Source: Mollicutes bacterium
GTDB lineage: Bacteria; Bacillota_I; Bacilli_A; Izemoplasmatales; Izemoplasmataceae
DNA length: 7,379 bases
Direction: 5' to 3'
Assembly: GCA_003551405.1 (NCBI GenBank)
Contig: PUMO01000107.1
Location: 1 to 7,379, forward strand
Of the stretch, positions 1-5,883 are shown one piece after another; position 1 is the stretch's first letter, and each line of letters begins with the position of its first letter. Below the pieces are notes generated by a model. The model saw only the letters and a program-made list of their open reading frames with translations, was not told the DNA's origin and ran no database searches. Both the position numbers and the translations under genes were made by a program.

Positions 1-556
1 CGATTTCATCACGAAGGGTTTCAATGATCAATATGTCAGTGTTGTCAATTTTTTTGACAAAATTCTTGGTGTAGCGGAAATACCGCTGCAAAAGCCACAC
101 ATGACTTTTGGGTACATATTGAAACCGCCTGATAAATTCACGGAAAAACAGTTTTTGTACTTTGGTCAAGTCACTTTTATTTTGATGGTTGGACACAAAT
201 CCGCGAAAAAACTTTCGAAATGACGGGTTTTTTACAATTGGCGCAATCAAAATCAATTTATCCACACGGTTGGTGCGTGAGGCAATGACACTGGCCGTCG
301 CCGCACCCAGTGAATAGCCGATAACATATACTTTTTTAAACGGGGGACGCATGAGATCCATCGTTTCATCAATAAAGCGGTTGAAATCCTTAATGCGGGA
401 TTTCGGAAAATAATCGCCCACAAAGCCGCCTGGAATGTTATGGGGATAATACACGAAATAATGCGTGGTTTTAACAAGATGTTTGTGAAGGCCTGAGAGC
501 TCAGCGCCAGTTGTCCCAGCACCGTTGATGATGATGACCAAGGTATCTTTATTCAT
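1..556 (-). CDS. Alpha/beta-hydrolase fold protein, C-terminus cut by window edge
   Basis: This gene encodes at least 185 residues and continues beyond the left edge. The protein starts MNKDTLVIIINGAG. A first beta strand leads into N-G-A-G at residues 11-14, where alpha/beta hydrolases usually have the oxyanion-hole H-G-x-G. The nucleophile elbow G-Y-S-L-G is at residues 80-84, making Ser82 the likely catalytic serine. A basic helical stretch at about 110-165 looks like a lid. A later strand, ILIIETLRDE, places Asp183 where the catalytic acid usually sits; the catalytic histidine would lie outside the window. No signal peptide or membrane segment is seen, so it is probably cytoplasmic. Its ATG overlaps the pheS TGA in the arrangement ATGA, so translation is probably coupled and the T-box upstream of pheS should control both. 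The substrate cannot be told from sequence; esterase, lipase or peptidase activity are all possible. The fold is fairly sure, the function unknown. Confidence 0.85.
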   Translation of the reverse strand, partial: MNKDTLVIIINGAGTTGAELSGLHKHLVKTTHYFVYYPHNIPGGFVGDYFPKSRIKDFNRFIDETMDLMRPPFKKVYVIGYSLGAATASVIASRTNRVDKLILIAPIVKNPSFRKFFRGFVSNHQNKSDLTKVQKLFFREFIRRFQYVPKSHVWLLQRYFRYTKNFVKKIDNTDILIIETLRDEI

Positions 557-1590
557 CGTTTAAACTGCGAATTGAATCGCAGGTCATTCACATAAAAATT
601 ACGAATATCTTCAATGTCATGCTTAAGCATCGCAATGCGCTCAACACCAATACCAAACGCAAACCCTTGATAGCGCTCAGGGTCATACCCGGCACTTCTT
701 AGGACATTGTTGTTAACCATGCCCGCCCCTAAAATTTCTATGAAGCCTGTATGCTTACAAATATTACACCCAGCACCATCACAGTTCGCGCACGTCACAT
801 CCACTTCTACAGAAGGCTCAGTAAACGGGAAATAAGAAGGACGCAAACGAATTTGTCGGTCCGGACCGAACATTTCACGGGCAACTTCAAGCAAGGTCCC
901 TTTCAAATCACTCATGGTTGTGACTTCATCCACCACAAGCCCTTCAATTTGCATGAATTGATGAGAGTGTGTCGCGTCATCATCATCGCGACGATACACT
1001 TTCCCAGGACAAATGATTTTGACGGGGCGTGTGCCGCCATACTCAAGCATGGTGCGCACCTGAACTGGAGAGGTGTGCGTTCTTAACAAGGTCTCCTCAC
1101 CAATATAAAGACTGTCCTGCATATCACGAGCCGGATGGTCTTTAGGGATATTGAGATTTTCAAAATTCATCTGATCCGTTTCAATTTCAGGGCCTTCCTT
1201 GATTTCATACCCCATACCGATGAACATGTCCTCAAGCTCTTCAACAATTTGACTAAGCAGATGAGGGGTTCCCAGTCTGTAATCCGGCGCATCCAAGGTC
1301 ACATCAACCTTTTCACGGCGCAGTTTTTCATCAAGGGCGCGCTGATGCAAGGTTTGTTTGGTGGCCTCAATCATCGCGGTGAAACGCCCCTTGGCTTCGT
1401 TGATGGTTTTCCCGAATGCCGGTTTTTCATCATCGGGCAAATCTTTCATATGTTTCATCAACCCGGTAAGTTCAGCCTTTTTTCCAACATACTTGGCTTT
1501 AATGTTTTGAAGTTCATTTTCTGTGGTGACTTGCTCGAGCTCTTCTTTTAAAGCGGCTTCAAGCTTTTCAATGGTTTTTTTCAAATCCAT
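553..1590 (-). CDS. pheS: Phenylalanine--tRNA ligase alpha subunit
   Basis: PheS is the catalytic alpha subunit of the cytoplasmic alpha2-beta2 enzyme that charges tRNA-Phe. The 345-residue product matches the usual bacterial length. Residues 1-90 form the N-terminal coiled-coil arm that contacts tRNA. The class II catalytic core follows: HPARD (152-156), RTHTSPVQ (170-177), motif 2 with VYRRDDDDATHSHQF (198-212), and motif 3 in GFAFGIGVERIAML (309-322). Ala311 in GFAFG corresponds to the residue that shapes the phenylalanine pocket. Four cysteines (267, 270, 275, 278; C-x2-C-x4-C-x2-C) form the zinc-knuckle-like insert typical of Bacillus-type PheS. The start ATG at 1590 is chosen because AAAGGAG lies 8 bases upstream; reading further upstream would run through the T-box terminator. 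The T-box leader controls it. The usual downstream partner pheT is absent here; an alpha/beta-hydrolase gene overlaps the stop codon by 4 bases instead. Confidence 0.98.
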   Translation of the reverse strand: MDLKKTIEKLEAALKEELEQVTTENELQNIKAKYVGKKAELTGLMKHMKDLPDDEKPAFGKTINEAKGRFTAMIEATKQTLHQRALDEKLRREKVDVTLDAPDYRLGTPHLLSQIVEELEDMFIGMGYEIKEGPEIETDQMNFENLNIPKDHPARDMQDSLYIGEETLLRTHTSPVQVRTMLEYGGTRPVKIICPGKVYRRDDDDATHSHQFMQIEGLVVDEVTTMSDLKGTLLEVAREMFGPDRQIRLRPSYFPFTEPSVEVDVTCANCDGAGCNICKHTGFIEILGAGMVNNNVLRSAGYDPERYQGFAFGIGVERIAMLKHDIEDIRNFYVNDLRFNSQFKR

Positions 1591-1610
1591 CCTAAACACT
1601 CCTTTATCCA

Positions 1611-1640
1611 AATAAAAAACGCCCTCACTCATAAAGGACG
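1611..1640 (-). terminator. T-box regulated intrinsic terminator
   Basis: On the minus strand CGTCCT pairs with AGGGCG (one G-U pair) around a 9-base loop, followed at once by six T residues (1619-1614). The 5' arm CGTCC is the same sequence that the antiterminator uses to pair with the T-box, so the two structures exclude each other, as expected for this riboswitch class. Confidence 0.92.
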
Positions 1641-1814
1641 AATCATCTCCGCGGTACCACCTTTGTTCATACGCTCTTAAGCCCTTAACGCGGGGGACGG
1701 ACGCAATTAACGCCACTCAAAGGCTGAAAGCCATTGCATGCCAGGGAATGATTCCACCGTCCATTCCTCTCTACACTGCCACTTATCAATGTCCATGTGC
1801 CTCATCTACGAGTT
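1611..1814 (-). promoter_or_regulatory. T-box riboswitch leader sensing uncharged tRNA-Phe
   Basis: This 5' leader of pheS binds uncharged tRNA and switches between termination and read-through. The T-box sequence AGGTGGTACCGCGG is at 1662-1649. In the antiterminator AAAGG pairs with CCTTT and GCG with CGT around the bulge TGGTACC, whose TGGT would pair with ACCA at the end of tRNA-Phe (discriminator A). Stem I shows the AGAGAG bulge (1772-1767) and an apical hairpin GGAATG/CATTCC (1767-1762 with 1750-1745). The probable specifier is TTC (Phe) at 1728-1726, followed by the usual A. A small stem III (CGC, TTAA, loop GGGC, TTAA, GCG) lies at 1692-1672. The element is complete and of the common transcriptional class. 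The T-box identity is near certain; the exact specifier register is inferred, but it agrees with the downstream gene. Confidence 0.95.
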
Positions 1815-1820
1815 ACCCGT

Positions 1821-1849
1821 ATTATACTTAAACCGCTGCGCTTTTTCAA
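1821..1849 (-). promoter_or_regulatory. Sigma-A type promoter of the T-box-pheS transcript
   Basis: The -35 box TTGAAA (1849-1844) and the perfect -10 box TATAAT (1826-1821) are separated by exactly 17 bases. Transcription would start near 1814, giving a leader of about 200 bases before the terminator, the right size for a T-box. The strong core promoter fits a mechanism in which initiation is constitutive and control is by attenuation. Confidence 0.9.
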
Positions 1850-1894
1850 GAGGCACACATGCATTGTGTCACAATATGATTTTTTCATGACTTG

Positions 1895-1903
1895 TGCTAT
1901 AGT
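1895..1903 (+). promoter_or_regulatory. Likely extended -10 promoter of the diguanylate cyclase gene
   Basis: TGCTATAGT is an extended -10 element (TGn plus TATAGT, one mismatch from TATAAT). No good -35 box is seen at the expected distance; the bases at 1875-1880 read TATGAT. The predicted start near 1910 leaves a short leader before the ribosome binding site at 1924. The promoter is divergent from that of pheS, with the two cores about 45 bases apart. Confidence 0.55.
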
Positions 1904-1934
1904 ATGGGAGAGAACAAACAAACGAGGAATGACT

Positions 1935-3188
1935 ATGCACGACACACTCTATCAAAAAATTCATAATCTTGCGCCTGTTGCCTTTGGGTTATTTAAAACA
2001 GTTCGAAACGAAAACAATACAATTGAAGACTTTGTCACCATTGATTATAACGATCAATTCAAATCGTTTTTTGAACCCCGCAAACAACAAAACCTCAAAG
2101 GTTCACCACTCAGTGCATACTCACAACAACCTCATATTGATTATGTGGATTTTTTAAGTGTTGCTAAAAAAGTAGCCACAACCCATCAATCGCAAGAAAT
2201 TACGTTTTATCTCGCACCTCAGGATAAACATCTCCAAATTTCCTTTTCCAAAGTTGATGCGGACCATATTGCACTGTATGGCATGAATATCTCCAAATAC
2301 GAATCACTGAAACAAAACTTAGAAACCCAGGAAAAACGTTTAAGAGCAGCGCTCGACGCCACGCCGGACTTAGTGGCCATCAAGGATACGGATCACCACT
2401 TCCTCATGGTCAATGAAGCCTTGCGTAAGCGTTATAAACACATCGATCAGGTTGAGGGAAAAAACATTCATGACATCTACCCTGAAAAAGAAGCCAAATG
2501 GTCAGAACAAATGGATAACTGGGTCATTAAACACAAAAAGGCGCAACGGCGGAAAATGACAATGTGGGGCCCTGATGATAGCAATAGCATAGCGGACATT
2601 ACCCGCGCGCCCATCATTCAAAATGGTGAAGTCATCGGCATTATAAGTATCGGCCGTGATATCACGGAACAAGAAAACCTAAAAGCAGAACTTTCCAAAC
2701 GAAATAAGGAACTCAAAGAACTCTCCAAACGGTTCAAAACCCTTTCTTATCTTGATGATTTGAGCGGACTATACAACCGCCGAAAATTTTATGAAGACCT
2801 TGAAGCGTTTTACGATTACGATGACACACACATCATAATGATTGATCTTAACCATTTCAAGGACGTCAACGACACCTATGGACACCACTACGGCGATAAA
2901 GCCCTTAAAGATTTTGCATCGGAACTCAAAAAATACTGGGCACCGATTGATACGATTTACCGTCTAGGTGGCGATGAATTTACGATTCTATATTCAAACG
3001 AACAGGCGAAAGATCTTAGCGAATTTGTCAAAACAATGAATGCACGGTTAAAAACCTATCACCACGCTCTCTCAATGGGCTTTGGACACCTTGAATTTAA
3101 AGAAATCCCTAAAACAAAAAGAGAAAGTGAAACGATTCTTAAACGGCTTGACAAACGTCTCTATCAAAACAAAGCAACGAATAAATAA
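1935..3188 (+). CDS. Soluble PAS-PAS-GGDEF diguanylate cyclase
   Basis: The 417-residue protein is predicted to make the second messenger cyclic di-GMP from two GTP. Residues 1-125 look like a degenerate PAS domain. A clear PAS domain follows at about 136-247 (start RAALDATPDLVAIKD, end GEVIGIISIGRDITEQ), then a short charged helix (248-270) that should transmit the signal. The GGDEF domain spans 271-417: DDLSGLYNRRKF, IDLNHFKDVND with metal-binding Asp304, the active-site loop RLGGDEF (343-349), and the terminal DKRLYQNK. The catalytic loop is intact, so activity is expected. The inhibitory I-site (RxxD, nine residues before GGDEF) reads APID here, without the arginine. No membrane segment or signal peptide is seen, so the protein is cytoplasmic; the PAS ligand is unknown. 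The ATG at 1935 is chosen because GAGG ends 7 bases before it. An ATG at 1929 lies on top of that site. Upstream in-frame starts would cover the promoter. Confidence 0.93.
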   Translation: MHDTLYQKIHNLAPVAFGLFKTVRNENNTIEDFVTIDYNDQFKSFFEPRKQQNLKGSPLSAYSQQPHIDYVDFLSVAKKVATTHQSQEITFYLAPQDKHLQISFSKVDADHIALYGMNISKYESLKQNLETQEKRLRAALDATPDLVAIKDTDHHFLMVNEALRKRYKHIDQVEGKNIHDIYPEKEAKWSEQMDNWVIKHKKAQRRKMTMWGPDDSNSIADITRAPIIQNGEVIGIISIGRDITEQENLKAELSKRNKELKELSKRFKTLSYLDDLSGLYNRRKFYEDLEAFYDYDDTHIIMIDLNHFKDVNDTYGHHYGDKALKDFASELKKYWAPIDTIYRLGGDEFTILYSNEQAKDLSEFVKTMNARLKTYHHALSMGFGHLEFKEIPKTKRESETILKRLDKRLYQNKATNK

Positions 3189-3189
3189 A

Positions 3190-3225
3190 GGTCACCCAAG
3201 CACATTGGGTGACCTCTTTATTTTT
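3190..3225. terminator. Shared bidirectional terminator between convergent genes
   Basis: GGTCACCCAA (3190-3199) and TTGGGTGACC (3205-3214) form a perfect 10-base-pair stem with a 5-base loop. A T-rich tail (TCTTTATTTTT) follows on the plus strand, ending the cyclase transcript. On the minus strand a weaker T-rich stretch (CTTTATTTATT) lies behind the stem, so the hairpin probably also ends pepF. It begins one base after the cyclase stop codon and its tail reaches the pepF stop codon. Confidence 0.92.
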
Positions 3226-4984
3226 ATACTTTGTCGTTAGTAAGTTCCATAAATTGTTCGATTTCTTCTTTGATAACTTTTAGGGACTGATCCCAAAATT
3301 CACGTTTGGTCACATCGATGCCGATAAGAGCCGCAACCTCTTCAACATCCATTTGTCCAGTTTTTTGCAGTAAGTGGTCTATGTCTTTGGTGAATGCTTG
3401 TCCTTTTTCCTGATAGATTGCATAAATTCCTTTGGCAAACAATAAACCAAACGCATAAGGGAAATTATAGAAACTTAAGTTCGGACGGTAATAATGCGGT
3501 TTATTCAACCAAGCATAGGGATGCAAGGTGGATGCATCAACCCCATCACCATATGCTTCTTTTTGCGCCTCTTGCATCAAGGCTTTAATCTGTTCAACGC
3601 TGAGCGGTGAAGACTGACGTTTTTCAAACACGCTCTTTTCAAAAATAAATCGTGAAAGAATGTCAACGATCACTTGTGTGGTCCCCATTAGTGACTGTTC
3701 TAAAATAAACAGCTTTTCTTCACCTTCACTATCGTTAATGGCAGCCTTTTTTACAATCGTTTCACAAAGTGTCGAAGCCGTCTCGGCAACCGGCATTGTG
3801 TATGATGCGTTTAAGATGGATTCGTTAAAGATCTTATCGCCATGGTAGGCATGGCCAAGTTCGTGCGCCAATGTGATGACATTGGAAAATGAACCTGTGA
3901 AATTGGTCAGAATGCGGCTTTGCTTGATGGGATGCAAGTTAGAACAAAACGCACCGCCACGTTTGCCTTTGCGCGGTGTAAAGTCAATCCAGGATTCTTC
4001 ATAGGCACGCTTGGCAAGATTGGCTAAGTCATCACCAAAAGTCTTAAAATTGTTGATGACATAATCCATGGCGTCCTTAGAAGAAAATGTTCGCTCACTT
4101 TTTCCCATGGGCGCAAACAAGTCGTACCACGGCAGACCCCCCTCATGACCAAGCAGCGCCGCTTTGCGTTTAAGGTAATCGCGGAACATCGGCAAGTGTG
4201 CGCGCATGGATTCAATCAATGCATCCAAAGTTTCACGTTTCATTCTTGAATCATTAACCGCTTCATCAAGGGGGGATTCGAATCCACGCATCGCCGTAAT
4301 TTCGTTTACCTCGCCCTTAATTGAATTCAGCGCAAACGCGACGGAATGCTCAATTTTTTGATATGCATCCATTTCCGCTTCATAGGCAGCTTTTCGTTCA
4401 CTTCTATCACGAGAATGTGCCTTGTTTTTTATATCGCTAAGCGTAAGCTTTTCACCCTTGAAATCCACTTCCACTATGCTTGTAAGCAAGCCTTGAAGCT
4501 GACTCCAGGATTTTGACCCTGTTTGACTCAATGTGCTAATGAGTTGTTCTTCTTCATCGCTTAGGACGTATTGTGCATTTTTGACGCGCTGACGCAAAAT
4601 ATATTCGTGCTTTTTAAGGGTGCTGTCTGTTTCAATCAAGTCATCCAAATTTTCAACCGTGGGCAGCCACTTGGAAAATTTGGTATTGAAGTCCGTTGTT
4701 CTTGATGAGAGTTTTTGCATGGTATTCATCCAGGCATTGCTGGTTTCATCCTGGGCATCGGTCGCCAGTTTCAAATTCACAAATCCATGGGCACGAATAA
4801 AATTGTGACGAAGCCTTGCGGCGATATCAAGATAAGTCTTGATTGTTTCTAAGGCATCGGCTTCTCCTAGGGTTTGTGAAAACGCATTGGCTTCTTCAAT
4901 CAATGATTCAATGGTGTTGATGGTTTCTTTAAATTCCTGGGTTTCATACCCTTCAAATAGTGCATCCAGATTCCATGTTTCCAT
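3224..4984 (-). CDS. pepF: Oligoendopeptidase F family zinc metallopeptidase (M3)
   Basis: The 586-residue product matches the usual length (about 590-600) of pepF-type M3 peptidases, cytoplasmic enzymes that cut short oligopeptides and take part in peptide turnover. The zinc motif HELGH is at 374-378 in the context ITLAHELGHAYHGD. The third ligand is likely Glu401 in PVAETAST. The C-terminal HYYRPNLSFYNFPYAFG (about 497-513) carries the His and Tyr residues that bind substrate in this family. The N-terminal part is mostly helical and roofs the closed cavity. No signal peptide is present. The ATG at 4984 is preferred over an in-frame TTG three bases upstream because AGGAGG then has an 8-base spacing. 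The Bax inhibitor-1 gene lies upstream on the same strand behind a terminator, and no convincing promoter is seen in the gap. The physiological substrate is unknown; the symbol is given by family, not by proven orthology. Confidence 0.95.
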   Translation of the reverse strand: METWNLDALFEGYETQEFKETINTIESLIEEANAFSQTLGEADALETIKTYLDIAARLRHNFIRAHGFVNLKLATDAQDETSNAWMNTMQKLSSRTTDFNTKFSKWLPTVENLDDLIETDSTLKKHEYILRQRVKNAQYVLSDEEEQLISTLSQTGSKSWSQLQGLLTSIVEVDFKGEKLTLSDIKNKAHSRDRSERKAAYEAEMDAYQKIEHSVAFALNSIKGEVNEITAMRGFESPLDEAVNDSRMKRETLDALIESMRAHLPMFRDYLKRKAALLGHEGGLPWYDLFAPMGKSERTFSSKDAMDYVINNFKTFGDDLANLAKRAYEESWIDFTPRKGKRGGAFCSNLHPIKQSRILTNFTGSFSNVITLAHELGHAYHGDKIFNESILNASYTMPVAETASTLCETIVKKAAINDSEGEEKLFILEQSLMGTTQVIVDILSRFIFEKSVFEKRQSSPLSVEQIKALMQEAQKEAYGDGVDASTLHPYAWLNKPHYYRPNLSFYNFPYAFGLLFAKGIYAIYQEKGQAFTKDIDHLLQKTGQMDVEEVAALIGIDVTKREFWDQSLKVIKEEIEQFMELTNDKV

Positions 4985-5024
4985 CAATGATTCCTCCTGA
5001 AAATTTTTTTGTTGGGTTATATAG

Positions 5025-5060
5025 AAAAACCTTCAACCACATGAAACGTGGAAGAAGGTT
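5025..5060 (-). terminator. Terminator after the Bax inhibitor-1 gene
   Basis: On the minus strand AACCTTC (5060-5054) pairs with GAAGGTT (5034-5028). Inside this, after a TT/TT mismatch, CCAC (5051-5048) pairs with GTGG (5040-5037), closing a 7-base loop. A run of five T (5029-5025), two of them part of the stem, follows. It lies 4 bases after the stop codon and about 40 bases before the pepF start. The interior mismatch may make it leaky. Confidence 0.75.
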
Positions 5061-5064
5061 GACA

Positions 5065-5826
5065 TTAATTTCTCCGTGAAGCAATGATCGCAAGCAACCG
5101 GAGCAGTTCGATATAAAGCCATACCAGTGTTACAAGCAATGAAAGCGACAATGTCCATTCATACGCACTGGGCGCCTGTGCTTCGACCATTTTACTGATG
5201 GTGTCAAAATCGATCATTAAAAACAAACTGGCCGCAATGACACCAATTACCGTAATGGCCAAATAAAGACCGCTAAACGCAAACGCCGTTGTAAAGAAAG
5301 ACACGATGAAAAACAGTAGATTGGCGAATATTAAGCCTAAAAGCACGGTAAACATAAAGCGTCTGAATCCATCGGTAATACGCACAGCATCACTGCGGTA
5401 TAAAAAGAGCATCGCAAAAAATACACCGACTGTCGCAAGAATGGCCGTTGGTACAATCGCATCGCCAAACATAATCGTATACATACCAGAAATAACACCA
5501 AGCGAAAAGCCCTGGGCAATGGCATATATTGGGGCGGCCACTTTCGCTTTAGCCGGTGAACGATGGGCAACAATGACTGCAATCAAACCCACAATGGGGC
5601 CTACAATGACCGGGACAATCACCCATGCATTGGTTAGGGTGGCGGCCTGAGTCGTCACCAGATAATACATAATGGCGCCAGGCACAAGCATCAACCATAT
5701 TAAAAGCGCACTTTTAAAGATAATGCCGCTATATGTTGCTGGGTCACTGCTAGCAACGGCTTCATTTCCGCGGCTTCCCATTGAACGAATCATTGGATTT
5801 CTTGTTGACATAAAACCTCGTCTCAT
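5065..5826 (-). CDS. Bax inhibitor-1/YccA family integral membrane protein
   Basis: The 253-residue protein has seven predicted membrane segments (about 34-58, 66-87, 97-118, 124-143, 157-180, 183-205, 224-249) after a polar N-terminal tail of about 30 residues. The C-terminal part LMIDFDTISKMVEAQAPSAYEW followed by LVTLVWLYIELLRLL is characteristic of the longer bacterial Bax inhibitor-1-like proteins. The family sits in the cytoplasmic membrane; the Bacillus relative YetJ is a pH-sensitive calcium leak channel, and a similar role here is inference. Asp206/Asp208 in MIDFD and Glu240 in the last segment are candidates for the acidic gating pair. The ATG at 5826 is chosen because GAGG sits 8 bases upstream. 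A GTG at 5835 overlaps that site, and an ATG at 5811 has only 4 bases to its GAGG. It lies 57 bases downstream of polC and ends at its own hairpin terminator. Confidence 0.92.
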   Translation of the reverse strand: MRRGFMSTRNPMIRSMGSRGNEAVASSDPATYSGIIFKSALLIWLMLVPGAIMYYLVTTQAATLTNAWVIVPVIVGPIVGLIAVIVAHRSPAKAKVAAPIYAIAQGFSLGVISGMYTIMFGDAIVPTAILATVGVFFAMLFLYRSDAVRITDGFRRFMFTVLLGLIFANLLFFIVSFFTTAFAFSGLYLAITVIGVIAASLFLMIDFDTISKMVEAQAPSAYEWTLSLSLLVTLVWLYIELLRLLAIIASRRN

Positions 5827-5845
5827 ATAAATCACCTCATTATAA

Positions 5846-5874
5846 ATTATAACTGTTTATTATTTATTTTGCAC
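5846..5874 (-). promoter_or_regulatory. Possible promoter of the Bax inhibitor-1 gene
   Basis: The gap after polC is A+T-rich and contains TATAAT at 5851-5846. Seventeen bases upstream lies GTGCAA (5874-5869), a poor -35 match (three of six). A second TATAAT at 5844-5839 has no -35 partner and is close to the ribosome binding site. No hairpin terminator separates the gene from polC, so read-through from polC is also likely. Confidence 0.45.
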
Positions 5875-5883
5875 GATTTGCAC

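Noticed and set aside
253..522. 89-residue minus-strand open frame
   Set aside because: It lies in another frame of the alpha/beta-hydrolase gene, whose own frame carries the G-Y-S-L-G motif and continues to the window edge.
751..1551. Two plus-strand open frames opposite pheS
   Set aside because: They are antisense shadows of the conserved PheS coding sequence, with no family resemblance and no ribosome binding sites.
1591..1716. Upstream extension of PheS to 387 residues
   Set aside because: The extra codons run through the T-box terminator and antiterminator. The ATG at 1590 has a proper ribosome binding site and matches the family N-terminus.
1797..1934. Upstream start for the cyclase giving 463 residues
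   Set aside because: It would cover both divergent promoters and lacks a ribosome binding site. The extension is not PAS-like, while GAGG precedes the ATG at 1935.
5306..5650. Plus-strand frame of 114 residues and a minus-strand frame of 81 residues within the membrane protein gene
   Set aside because: Both overlap the Bax inhibitor-1 gene, which fits its family throughout; these are shadow frames.
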